From: Spirochaetia bacterium
Lineage (GTDB): Bacteria > Spirochaetota > Spirochaetia > Treponematales > Treponemataceae
Direction of reading: 5' to 3'
Assembly (NCBI GenBank): GCA_900769325.1
Contig: CAAGGF010000059.1
Location: 1-40,796 of the forward strand
Length of the DNA: 40,796 nucleotides
Part shown: positions 6,657-14,547 of the stretch, in pieces
How the letters are laid out: each line of letters opens with the position of its first letter
Numbering within the stretch: position 1 is the stretch's first letter
Translations under genes and position numbers: made by a program
The notes under the pieces: model-generated
What the model was told of the DNA's origin: nothing
Seen by the model: only the letters and a program-made list of their open reading frames with translations
Database searches by the model: none

Positions 6657-7868
6657 ATGGGACTTTTCTCTTCAAACAATCAAAAACACATTTTTACTTC
6701 AGAATCTGTAAGCGAAGGCCATCCAGACAAAGTCTGCGACCAGATTTCAGATGCAATTCTTGATGCCTGCCTTAAACTCGACAGCGATGCACATGTTGCC
6801 TGCGAAACTTTTGCCACAACAAACTTCATCTTAATCGGTGGCGAAATCGGTTTTTCAAAAAATGCAAAAGAAAATTCAAAATGGATTAAAAAGAATGCCG
6901 AAAAAATCGTCCGCAAAGTCGTTCAGGAAATCGGTTATACAGATACGGAATTCGGGCTTGATTACAAAAAATTCAAATTCGTAAACAAACTCCACTCGCA
7001 GTCACAAGATATAAATCAAGGCGTTGTCGGAGCAGGACTTGCAGAATACAAAGGTCAGCAGGGAGCCGGAGACCAGGGAATGATGTTCGGTTTTGCTTGC
7101 AACGAAACTCAGGAACTTATGCCTGCACCGGTTATTTTTTCACATAAAATTCTTCTTACCGCTTCAGTTCTCAGAAAATCAGGTGAAGTTAAATGGCTTA
7201 GACCAGATGCAAAAAGTCAGGTTACTGTAGAATACGAAGACAATCATCCTTCAAGAATTGATGCAGTAGTAGTTTCTCATCAGCACGCACCGGATGTTTC
7301 AATAGAAGAAATTCGCGACACAATCATCAATAAAATCATCAAACCGGTTCTTGAGCCAACAGGACTTCTCGACGAAAACACAAAATATTACATCAACCCA
7401 ACCGGAAGATTCGTAACTGGCGGTCCGGACGGAGATGCAGGTCTTACAGGACGAAAAATAATCGTTGACACTTACGGCGGAATGGGTCGTCACGGCGGCG
7501 GTGCATTCAGCGGAAAAGATCCTTCAAAAGTTGACCGTTCGGCAGCGTACATGGCAAGATACATCGCAAAAAATATCGTCGCAGCAGATTTAGCCGACAA
7601 AGCAGAAGTAGAACTTGCATACGCAATCGGAGTTCCTTTCCCGGTAAGCATAATGGTAGAAACATTCGGAACGGAAAAAGTACCTGTTTCAAAAATCGAA
7701 AATGCCGTTAAAAAAGTCTTCGACTGCACTCCTTCAGGCATCGCTTCAACATTAAATTTAAAACAGCCGATTTATCAGGCAACAGCAAGTTACGGTCATT
7801 TCGGAAGAACAGAATTCCCGTGGGAAAAAACAGACAAAACTGAAGAACTAAAAAAAGCCGTAAACTAA
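6657..7868 (+). CDS. metK: S-adenosylmethionine synthetase
   Basis: A 403-residue cytoplasmic enzyme making SAM from methionine and ATP. Seen: N-terminal HIFTSESVSEGHPDKVCDQ (GHPDK 21-25, ATP binding), GAGDQGMMFG at 136-145, GGPDGDAGLTGRKIIVDTYG near 255-274 and the P-loop-like GGGAFSGKDPS at 280-290. Length fits the family (380-400). The frame is open 17 codons further upstream, but the ATG at 6657 is preferred: it lies eight bases after CAGGAG and gives the normal short N-terminus. It is transcribed alone; a foldable leader precedes it and an intergenic repeat follows 17 bases after the stop. Confidence 0.97.
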   Translation: MGLFSSNNQKHIFTSESVSEGHPDKVCDQISDAILDACLKLDSDAHVACETFATTNFILIGGEIGFSKNAKENSKWIKKNAEKIVRKVVQEIGYTDTEFGLDYKKFKFVNKLHSQSQDINQGVVGAGLAEYKGQQGAGDQGMMFGFACNETQELMPAPVIFSHKILLTASVLRKSGEVKWLRPDAKSQVTVEYEDNHPSRIDAVVVSHQHAPDVSIEEIRDTIINKIIKPVLEPTGLLDENTKYYINPTGRFVTGGPDGDAGLTGRKIIVDTYGGMGRHGGGAFSGKDPSKVDRSAAYMARYIAKNIVAADLADKAEVELAYAIGVPFPVSIMVETFGTEKVPVSKIENAVKKVFDCTPSGIASTLNLKQPIYQATASYGHFGRTEFPWEKTDKTEELKKAVN

Positions 7869-7884
7869 AGGTATGCTGTAAACC

Positions 7885-8029
7885 TGTCATTCCGAACTTG
7901 TTTCGGAATCTCACTCATAGGTCTTTACAACCGCTAGTGGGATGCTGATGCCCAAGGCACGCGAGTGTCGCGTTAAATAATTTCCTTAAGGCAAACGACA
8001 CTTGTGGCGTAAACAAATTCAGCATGACA
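7885..8029. repeat. 145-bp mosaic intergenic repeat, copy 1
   Basis: It begins TGTCATTCCGAAC and ends TTCAGCATGACA, so its ends are TGTCAT/ATGACA inverted. Order of modules: hairpin TGTCATTCCGAAC..GTTTCGGAAT, linker TCATAGGTCTTTACAACCG, the start of a GCTGA hairpin opened by an internal segment (GGCACGCGAGTG, ATTTCCTTAAGGCAAACG, TGTGGCGTAAA), then the closing ATTCAGCATGACA. Copy 2 follows after 12 bases. Confidence 0.9.
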
Positions 8030-8041
8030 TACACACGAGGT

Positions 8042-8185
8042 TGTCATTCCGAACTCGTTTCGGAATCCCACTGATAGGCCTTTACAACCGCCAATGGGAT
8101 GCTGATGCCCCAGGCACGCGAGTGCCGCATTAAATAATTTCCTTAAGGCAAACGCCCTTGTGGCGTAAATAAATTCAGCATGACA
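8042..8185. repeat. 145-bp mosaic intergenic repeat, copy 2
   Basis: A tandem copy of the 7885 repeat, same orientation, slightly diverged (GGCACGCGAGTGCC makes a clean internal stem here). Both copies are followed by ATACACACGA, so the tandem unit of about 157 bp includes a short constant flank. It ends 25 bases before nth. Confidence 0.9.
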
Positions 8186-8210
8186 TACACACGAAATAAG
8201 CAGAGGAAAA

Positions 8211-8846
8211 ATGGAATTTCTTTCAAAAGACGAAATCGTACAGGTTTTTGAAATTTTCAAGAAGAACAATCCCGATCCAAAGCCGGAATTAAATTATTAT
8301 TCGCCGTTTACGCTTTTAGTCAGCGTTGTCCTGAGTGCCCAAACAACCGACAAAAGCGTTAACAAAGTTACAGAAAAACTTTTTCCGCTGGCAGACACTC
8401 CGCAAAAAATGTCAGAACTTTCGCAGGAACAGATTGCAGAAATAATCCGCCCGATTGGACTTACAAATTCAAAAAGCAAAAATATTCTTGCACTGAGCAA
8501 AATGCTGATTTCAGACTTTGCAGGAAAAGTTCCGGGAACACGCGAAGAACTCCAAAGGCTTCCCGGTGTAGGACGAAAAACTGCAAATGTAATCCTGAAT
8601 GTTGCGTTCAATCAGCCCACGATGCCGGTCGACACTCACCTTCTTAGGATTTCCCCAAAAATCGGACTTGCAGAAGGAAAAACCCCCGAACAAATCGAAG
8701 AAGGTCTTTTAAAAAGAATTCCAGAAGAATACTTAAATCACGCTCACCACTGGCTGATTCTTCACGGAAGATACACCTGCACCGCCCGGAATCCAAAATG
8801 CAGCGAATGTATAATAGAAAAATTCTGCAAAAAAAATCAGGTTTAA
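8211..8846 (+). CDS. nth: Endonuclease III, DNA glycosylase/AP lyase
   Basis: A 211-residue base-excision-repair enzyme that removes oxidised pyrimidines and cuts at abasic sites. Seen: helix-hairpin-helix LPGVGRKTANV (117-127) with catalytic Lys123, catalytic Asp141 in PVDTH, and the C-terminal 4Fe-4S ligands Cys190-X6-Cys197-X2-Cys200-X5-Cys206. Length is standard. AGAGGAAAAA precedes the ATG. The 5' flank is a tandem pair of repeats, so its promoter is either within copy 2 or read-through from metK; none is evident. The MscS gene follows after 68 bases. Confidence 0.97.
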   Translation: MEFLSKDEIVQVFEIFKKNNPDPKPELNYYSPFTLLVSVVLSAQTTDKSVNKVTEKLFPLADTPQKMSELSQEQIAEIIRPIGLTNSKSKNILALSKMLISDFAGKVPGTREELQRLPGVGRKTANVILNVAFNQPTMPVDTHLLRISPKIGLAEGKTPEQIEEGLLKRIPEEYLNHAHHWLILHGRYTCTARNPKCSECIIEKFCKKNQV

Positions 8847-8914
8847 TTCAGATTTATGACAAAAAAATAAATTAATGATATATTCAAGAAAATCTTTCAA
8901 CACAAGGAATTTTT

Positions 8915-9802
8915 ATGGAAACTGAAAACACTGTAAATGCTATCGAAGAAGCAGCAATCGAGGCATTAAACGAAACCGTAAGTTCAACAACGAGCGAAGT
9001 TCTTGCATTTTTCAAATCGTTCTGCAACTGGAGTTTTCTTTTTAAAGCAATCGGTGCACTTTTAATGATTTTTATAATCTGGCTGATTTTCACTTTCATA
9101 AAAAAAATGGTCAAACGCGGACTTCACGAAAAAGTTTCGGCACATGTTTCAATGCTCATAAACCGCACAATAAATTACATTTTCTATATCGTTCTTGCAG
9201 CGTATGTTCTTCACCTGTTCGGAATCAGTCTCAACGCACTTTGGGGAGCAGCCGGAATTGCGGGAGTTGCAGTCGGTTTTGCGGCACAAACTTGTATCAG
9301 CAATTTAATCAGCGGACTTTTCGTTCTTTCTGAAAAAACTATGAAAATCGGTGACTTTATTTCTGTTGATGGAGTAAGCGGAACAGTCGACGCAATCGGG
9401 CTGTTATCAATAAGAATTCACAACACCGACAACCAGATGATTCGAATTCCGAACAGTGCAATCATAAATTCCAACTTCCAGAACAACAACTATTTTGACA
9501 CGCGCAAAATGAATTTTTCAGTCAGCGTTGCGTACGAAACAGATTTAAAATCGGCAATGCAGGAACTTTTAAAAGTCCCGGAAAAATGCCCTACAGTTTT
9601 AAAAGACCCGGAACCAAAAGTTTGGTTTGAAAATCTAGGCGAAAGCGGAATCGATATGATTCTTGCAGTTTGGTTCGCGCCGTCAGATTTAATCCAGACA
9701 AAAAACGATGTCTTCATAAATATCGTCGAAGTTTTCAAAGCCGCAAACATCGAAATTCCATACAACAAAATCGATGTAAACCTTCTTGACCCAGAAAAAT
9801 AA
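8915..9802 (+). CDS. mscS: Small-conductance mechanosensitive channel, MscS family
   Basis: A 295-residue inner-membrane channel that opens under membrane tension to release solutes during hypo-osmotic shock. Three membrane segments are visible (about 45-65, 80-103 and the pore helix 107-135). The pore helix GIAGVAVGFAAQTCISNLISGLFVL has the Gly/Ala packing of MscS TM3. The soluble beta domain follows (KIGDFISVDGVSGTVDAIGL, VRIHNTDNQMIRIPNS-like region) and an alpha/beta C-terminal domain to 290. The N-terminus (1-40) is acidic and extends beyond TM1. The RBS AAGGA lies before the ATG. It ends 16 bases before a repeat copy. Membership is certain; the exact subtype is not. Confidence 0.93.
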   Translation: METENTVNAIEEAAIEALNETVSSTTSEVLAFFKSFCNWSFLFKAIGALLMIFIIWLIFTFIKKMVKRGLHEKVSAHVSMLINRTINYIFYIVLAAYVLHLFGISLNALWGAAGIAGVAVGFAAQTCISNLISGLFVLSEKTMKIGDFISVDGVSGTVDAIGLLSIRIHNTDNQMIRIPNSAIINSNFQNNNYFDTRKMNFSVSVAYETDLKSAMQELLKVPEKCPTVLKDPEPKVWFENLGESGIDMILAVWFAPSDLIQTKNDVFINIVEVFKAANIEIPYNKIDVNLLDPEK

Positions 9803-9818
9803 TTTCCCCGCCACCCCC

Positions 9819-9962
9819 GTCATTCCGAACTCGTTTCGGAATCCCACTAATAGGTCTTTACAACCGTTAATAGGATGCTGATGCCCCAGGCACGCGAGTG
9901 CTGCGTTAAATAATTTCCTTAAGGCAAACGACACTTGTGGCGTAAATAAATTCAGCATGACA
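9819..9962. repeat. 145-bp mosaic intergenic repeat, copy 3
   Basis: Same module order and orientation as copies 1 and 2: GTCATTCCGAAC at the left, TTCAGCATGACA at the right, internal GGCACGCGAGTG segment present. A further degraded start (TGTCATTCTGAGTATG) follows at 9970. Confidence 0.9.
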
Positions 9963-9998
9963 GTATTCTTGTCATTCTGAGTATGTCGAGGAATCTGG

Positions 9999-12392
9999 CT
10001 AAATCAAATGTTTTTCCATGGAAATTTGTTTGCACGGAACGAAGCCTTCTATCCAGAAGAAACTTGAGGCTGAAAATTCGGAGCTGACATTCACTTTGAG
10101 GTTTAAAATTCCTTTCTCTTTAAAAAGCTCAATTGCGTTGTTCAGAATGTATGAGCCTAAACCTTTGCGCCTTTCTGACGGGAGAACTGTAAATTCGTTG
10201 ATTTGGCAGTAATTTGAACCGTCCGAAAGCGATGTAAAAACTGAACCTGAAATTATCCCGAAAATTTTGCGTTTTTTGTCCACAAGAATGAATGAAATTG
10301 AATTTTCCGGCTCTAAGACCTGATGAATATGAGCCTGAATTAATTCTTCTTTTGCCTGATAACATTCTTTGTAAAAATTTTCGATTTCGGTGCGGAATTT
10401 TTTTGAATACGGAACAATCGATTTTTCGTCTTCTTCAGAAAATTTTGTGTTCGGAAGGATAAACTGCTGGTAAGTTTTATACGAAATAAAATTTCTTCCT
10501 TTGCCGGTGATGTAACGCAATTCTTCTACAAGCTGCTTGTCGGAAAAAATTCTTGAGATAATCTGCGGATTGTATTTTACGCCGTTGTCAGATTTTAAAT
10601 CCGCTGCAATTTCATCAAATGTAAGCGGAATAATGTAATTTCGGCCTTTTAAATCAGTTGCCGTGTCAATTGCATCACAAATTGAAATCAAATTTATGTA
10701 ATTTTTGAATTTTGAATACATAAGTTCAAAATCATCAGGATAACCGCCAGTTCCATTCCAGAATTTATGATGTCCGTTGATTATTTCTTTGTAATTTGAA
10801 AGATATTCGAGATTTTCGATGATTTTTATTCCGTTTTGAGGATGTTCTTTTATAATGCTGAATTCCGCACTCGTTATTTTTCTAAAATGAAGGTTTACAA
10901 GACGCGTACAGGAAAGTTTTCCGATGTCGTGCAGAATCGAAGCGTTTTTCAGGAAAATCAAAATATTCGTTTTTTGGTCAAGAACCTGTTCTACACTGTC
11001 AAAAACTCCGGGCACGATAAAAAGTTCAGGAGATTTTTCGATTAAACTTGTAACGCAAAGACTTACAATATTTGAAAGCATTGAAAGATGATTTGCAGTT
11101 GAAATCTGACGGTGAATAAAAATTGTATGCACAAACGAACAGAATTCTTCGGGTGTTTCAAAATATTTTCCAACAAGCGAAACAATTTCTACAAGAAATT
11201 TATCTGAACAGAATCCCTTGGAAGCGTATTTTCGGTTTTCGTAGTAGCGGACAATCATTTCGATTATCATTTTTCTGAGCGTTGAATCTTCGGTAAGCTG
11301 CAATAATTCCGGCAGAAGAATGTAATTTGCCGTAAATGCCCGTGAAAAAATTTTCATTTTATCAAGAACGCGTGCAAACTGAGGCTCAACCGGGTCATCG
11401 TCCTGCGGAAAACACATTTCTGAATACGCAAACGGATTTTTTTTGATTTCGTTGAATTTTGTAAGAAGCTGATTGTGATATTCTTTGTGAGAAATCTGAC
11501 CGTTTAAATACAAATCCCTGTAGTAATATGTAAAAATCATCGGGTTGATGTAAGATTCTTCTTCTTCAAGTTTAAATTCTGAATAAAGCCAGTTTTTAAG
11601 AACATTCACAGAAACGAGCTGCTCCTGAAAATCGACGGCATTTTCATCAAGTGAAAAACCTGAAAGACCCGCCATCATAATTCCGTAAACCCTAAAATGA
11701 CGCAAAATCAAATCAATGTGAAACGCAGAATCAGCACCTTCACCCCACATTTTATTGTAAACGGCCGAGTTTCCTGTTCGGATGCTGCGTTCAAAATGGT
11801 CGTAGCAATTTAAAAATTCTTTATAATTTTTTGAGCGGTACAGAATGAACATCATCATCGCATAACAATAACAGAATGCAACATGAACACGGGTATTATC
11901 GTCGGGAGCACTTTCAAAATTTGGATAAATTTCAAAACAGCGTGTAAAATATGCGTAAGTTTCCTGTTCCGTGGAATTAATTGCAACTGTATGGCTGATT
12001 CCAAGACACATATTCGCTTCAAACTGAATTAAATCGCTGTAACGGTCGGCGTGTTTTAAAACCGATTTTGGCAAATCTTCTGCAAGGTGAAAATCGATGT
12101 TGTTCTCAAAAAGAAAAAATAAAATGTGCCGCAGATAAGTTTCAAGAGTTTCCGGGTTTAATTTTTCCGGCGAAACGATGACGGGCCTTAAAAAATCGTC
12201 AAGAAGTTTTTCGTTTTCGATGAAATATTCACGCGTTAATTCTGAATTTTGAGTGAGAAGTTTTTCCCATTTTTCGTAATTGTAAGATTCGTTTATGAGT
12301 TTACGTTCGAGATAAAAAATCTGATCAATGTTATGCTTGTATTTATTGAAGAAAAATTCAACATCTGATTTCTCAAGTTTTTCCGGTGCCAT
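9999..12392 (-). CDS. HD-GYP-type phosphodiesterase-like protein fused to a C-terminal GNAT acetyltransferase
   Basis: A 797-residue soluble protein. Residues 1 to about 440 are helical and without a recognised family; parts look like tetratricopeptide-type pairs. Residues about 445-640 form an HD domain with His488-Asp489 in HDIGK, a metal-ligand-like His in KEHPQNGIKII and HHKFWNGTGGYP starting at His541, which departs from HHERxDGxGYP by Asn in place of Asp and an extra Gly. HD-GYP domains hydrolyse cyclic di-GMP. Residues about 655-797 are a GNAT domain with the acetyl-CoA loop ERRKGLGSYIL near 740-750. The HD domain may still be active; the acetyl acceptor is unknown. The ATG lies two bases after the stop of a truncated GyrI-like gene, so both are on one transcript. 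Confidence 0.85.
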   Translation of the reverse strand: MAPEKLEKSDVEFFFNKYKHNIDQIFYLERKLINESYNYEKWEKLLTQNSELTREYFIENEKLLDDFLRPVIVSPEKLNPETLETYLRHILFFLFENNIDFHLAEDLPKSVLKHADRYSDLIQFEANMCLGISHTVAINSTEQETYAYFTRCFEIYPNFESAPDDNTRVHVAFCYCYAMMMFILYRSKNYKEFLNCYDHFERSIRTGNSAVYNKMWGEGADSAFHIDLILRHFRVYGIMMAGLSGFSLDENAVDFQEQLVSVNVLKNWLYSEFKLEEEESYINPMIFTYYYRDLYLNGQISHKEYHNQLLTKFNEIKKNPFAYSEMCFPQDDDPVEPQFARVLDKMKIFSRAFTANYILLPELLQLTEDSTLRKMIIEMIVRYYENRKYASKGFCSDKFLVEIVSLVGKYFETPEEFCSFVHTIFIHRQISTANHLSMLSNIVSLCVTSLIEKSPELFIVPGVFDSVEQVLDQKTNILIFLKNASILHDIGKLSCTRLVNLHFRKITSAEFSIIKEHPQNGIKIIENLEYLSNYKEIINGHHKFWNGTGGYPDDFELMYSKFKNYINLISICDAIDTATDLKGRNYIIPLTFDEIAADLKSDNGVKYNPQIISRIFSDKQLVEELRYITGKGRNFISYKTYQQFILPNTKFSEEDEKSIVPYSKKFRTEIENFYKECYQAKEELIQAHIHQVLEPENSISFILVDKKRKIFGIISGSVFTSLSDGSNYCQINEFTVLPSERRKGLGSYILNNAIELFKEKGILNLKVNVSSEFSASSFFWIEGFVPCKQISMEKHLI

Positions 12393-12394
12393 TT

Positions 12395-12571
12395 CTAAAT
12401 TATAGAAGAAATTATTCTATTTTTCAACATACCGAATTTTGCCTGCATGTCCGCTGCAGAATTGTTCGTTACAGTTTTTACGCCCGCAACGATTTTTTCG
12501 TCCAATGTTACAATTTCATAATTCATTCCATTTTGTGCTGAAAGAATTCCTTTTACATTTGTAAAGTGCAT
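12395..12571 (-). pseudogene. N-terminal remnant of a GyrI-like (AraC effector-binding type) protein
   Basis: A 58-codon frame whose residues 16 onwards read MNYEIVTLDEKIVAGVKTVT followed by NNSAADMQAKFGML. This is the usual N-terminus of stand-alone GyrI-like small-molecule-binding proteins, which are about 150 residues long. The frame ends abruptly after about 43 family residues, two bases before the HD-GYP/GNAT start codon. A 3' deletion joining the two genes is the simplest explanation. A minus-strand TATAAT (12582-12577) preceded by TG lies just upstream. Confidence 0.65.
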
Positions 12572-12635
12572 TATTCATTATACACTGATATAAAAAATTT
12601 TTACCGAAAAAAAGAAAAAATTCTTGAAAAAAAAA

Positions 12636-12688
12636 TTGACAGCAAATAATTATGATATATAATATTTATTAGTACATAATCCTAATAA
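12636..12688 (+). promoter_or_regulatory. perR-like promoter with an inverted-repeat operator
   Basis: -35 TTGACA (12636-12641), a 16-base spacer, and -10 TATAAT (12658-12663). Immediately downstream TTATTAG (12666-12672) and CTAATAA (12682-12688) form a perfect 7-bp inverted repeat with a 9-base gap, covering the expected start of transcription. An A/T-rich dyad there fits a Fur/PerR box, so autorepression is likely (inference). Confidence 0.75.
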
Positions 12689-12723
12689 AATTATTCTAAT
12701 TCATCTTTTTACTGGAGAAAAAT

Positions 12724-13125
12724 ATCAAACGGAATACTGTTCAATCACAGATTGTTTTTGAAACTGTTCAGATGATGCACTCTCATGTTACGGCAGAAGA
12801 AGTTTTCCTGCAAATTCAAAAAACGCATCCAAACATCAGCCGTGCAACCGTTTACCGCAACCTGAACATCCTTTTTGAAGAAGGAAAAATCGGTCGTATT
12901 TCCATTCCTGACAAAGCGGCAAAATTCGATTTTATTTCAGGCAATCACTACCATGTCAGATGCGAAAAATGCGAAAGGCTTTTCGATGTTGACATGAACG
13001 GACTTGATTCTGTTGAAGAAGAATTAAAAACAAAAATCAGGAATGACAACGGTTTTACTTTTACAGGCTGCGACATAATCTTTAAAGGAATATGCCCTGA
13101 ATGTAAAAAGAAAGCCGGAATTTAA
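12724..13125 (+). CDS. perR: PerR-like Fur-family metal-dependent repressor
   Basis: Fur-family regulator, 133 residues if translation begins at the ATC codon 12724, or 117 from the first ATG (12772). The ATC start is preferred: GGAG lies at 12714-12717 with six bases of spacing, and the extra residues KRNTVQSQIVFETVQ complete the first helix of the DNA-binding domain. From the ATG that helix would be lost, and no RBS precedes it. Seen: recognition helix ISRATVYRNLNIL; FDFISGNHYHVRCEKC with the Asp/His/His set that binds the regulatory metal in PerR; zinc pairs CEKC and CPEC. PerR controls peroxide defence. The genes it controls cannot be read here beyond its own promoter dyad. Confidence 0.85.
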   Translation: MKRNTVQSQIVFETVQMMHSHVTAEEVFLQIQKTHPNISRATVYRNLNILFEEGKIGRISIPDKAAKFDFISGNHYHVRCEKCERLFDVDMNGLDSVEEELKTKIRNDNGFTFTGCDIIFKGICPECKKKAGI

Positions 13126-13289
13126 AACGGAATACCCGGTGTTCAAAAAAAACTGCCGTTTATTCATAATGTGTTTGCGTTGCAGACATTCAAGGAGAAT
13201 CAGAACCGCAGCAAATTTAAAATTGCCAAAAACGGTTTAAAAAATTCTCCAAATTTAAAAATGACCGCTTTGTTCGGTCTGGAGGAATT

Positions 13290-13856
13290 ATGAGAAGCAT
13301 TACGACTTTAGATTTACAGTACGCACACCGTTTTTACGGTTTTCAGGGTGAAGCACAATATTTGCACGGTCACACAGGAAAACTTACAATCGAAGTTGAA
13401 GATTCAATCGAAAAAGGCGTAAACATGGTTTATCCTTGTAACGAAATTCAAAAAACAGCATGGGAAGTTTTAAAGAATTTTGACCACGCATTAATTTTAA
13501 GAGAAGACGACCCGCTTTTACCTGCAATTTTAAAAGTTTATGAAGAACAGGGAATTAAAAATGGTGCACCTTCAAACAAAATGAAAGGACCTGCATTCAA
13601 AACTGACCTTGCAACAGCATATCCTGACTGCCGCCTTGTTGTTACAAAAGAAACAATGACAGTAGAAGGAATGATTAAAATCGTTTACGACCTTTTAAAA
13701 GACAAACTGAACATTGCAAAACTCACATTCACAAGCGGTGTAAACGCAGCAAGCCAGGAATTTGAAGTAAAAACACAAAAAGACAGATGCCCATTATGCG
13801 GAGTTGAACTCGATGAAAATGGAGTTTGTCCAAAATGCGGCTATAAAAAACACTAA
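13290..13856 (+). CDS. PTPS/QueD-like protein with a C-terminal zinc ribbon
   Basis: A 188-residue member of the 6-pyruvoyl-tetrahydropterin synthase family. Zinc-ligand histidines are visible as YAHRFYG (residue 13) and LHGHTG (26, 28), and DHALIL near residue 65 is the second conserved block. In canonical QueD a catalytic Cys lies a few residues before HGH; here that stretch reads FQGEAQYLHGH, with no Cys. Residues about 166-186 add a CPLC...CPKC zinc ribbon, not part of typical QueD (about 120 residues). The queH gene converges on it, which favours a queuosine-pathway role, but the lost Cys argues for another pterin reaction or none. The RBS GGAGG is strong. Confidence 0.8.
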   Translation: MRSITTLDLQYAHRFYGFQGEAQYLHGHTGKLTIEVEDSIEKGVNMVYPCNEIQKTAWEVLKNFDHALILREDDPLLPAILKVYEEQGIKNGAPSNKMKGPAFKTDLATAYPDCRLVVTKETMTVEGMIKIVYDLLKDKLNIAKLTFTSGVNAASQEFEVKTQKDRCPLCGVELDENGVCPKCGYKKH

Positions 13857-13872
13857 TCATTTACAAATGAAG

Positions 13873-13908
13873 GCGGATTTGTGATTATTCATGAATCCGC
13901 TTTTTATT
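13873..13908 (+). terminator. Terminator of the QueD-like gene, overlapping the end of queH
   Basis: GCGGATT (13873-13879) pairs with AATCCGC (13894-13900), followed by TTTTTATTTT. The queH stop codon (13887-13885) is in the loop, so the convergent genes share the structure. Confidence 0.85.
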
Positions 13909-14544
13909 TTCCAAGGAATTTTTCATAGAATAAATACAGCCGCAATAATCCTGGCGATATAAAGAATATTTTCTGCTCAACTCAAGGCTTCTTTTGAAAC
14001 CAGAATTTTTCTTAAAATCCGATGGAAGCCATTTTGTTTTTTCTGAAGAAAGTTCTTTTCCGATGCGATTAATTTTTTCTGCATCTTTAAAAGGGCTTAT
14101 GCTCAAAGTCGTGCAAAAATAATCAAAATTATTCTCTTTTGCGTATTCAAAAGATTTTTCAAGCCGGAATTTATAACATTTTCTGCATCGCTCACCTTTT
14201 TCTTTTTCTTCTGCTTCTTCTGGAAAAAGATTTATTTGTATTGCGTCAAAAAATTCTTTAGGGAAATAGGGCTGAACGACAAGTTTTATATTATTTTTCA
14301 ATGCCACATCAAAACGCGGAAGAAAATTTTTTAATTCTTCAAGGCGCCGTTCATATTCCTCTTTTGGATAAATATTCGGATTGTAATAAAAAATCGTGAT
14401 TTCAAAAAACTGCGAAAGATATTCAATTGTATACGAAGAACAGGGCGCACAGCAGGCGTGAAGAAGAAGCGAGGGCTTTTTTTCAATATTTTTTATGCGT
14501 TCTAAAAGTGCGTCCAGTTCTTTCTGATAATTTATTTTCTGCAT
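13885..14544 (-). CDS. queH: Epoxyqueuosine reductase QueH
   Basis: A 219-residue protein of the QueH (DUF208) family, the iron-sulfur/metal enzyme that performs the last step of tRNA queuosine synthesis in organisms lacking QueG. Diagnostic cysteines are all present: LLHACCAPCSS near 27-37, ERCRKCYKFRLEKS near 118-131 and DYCGCIYS near 198-205. Length is typical. It starts three bases after the pheT stop, so it is the second gene of the pheT transcript; both act on tRNA. The 3' end converges on the QueD-like gene. Confidence 0.95.
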   Translation of the reverse strand: MQKINYQKELDALLERIKNIEKKPSLLLHACCAPCSSYTIEYLSQFFEITIFYYNPNIYPKEEYERRLEELKNFLPRFDVALKNNIKLVVQPYFPKEFFDAIQINLFPEEAEEKEKGERCRKCYKFRLEKSFEYAKENNFDYFCTTLSISPFKDAEKINRIGKELSSEKTKWLPSDFKKNSGFKRSLELSRKYSLYRQDYCGCIYSMKNSLENKKRIHE

Positions 14545-14547
14545 TTA

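Noticed and set aside
7973..8269. Minus-strand reading frame over the repeats (also 9689-9958), with the shared peptide LRKLFNAALACLGHQHPI
   Set aside because: The shared peptide is only the translation of the 145-bp mosaic repeat; no RBS, and it overlaps nth or mscS.
13171..13293. 41-codon GTG frame ending exactly at the QueD-like start (stop overlaps the ATG)
   Set aside because: No ribosome site and no recognised family; composition like A-rich spacer. The neat overlap could be chance.
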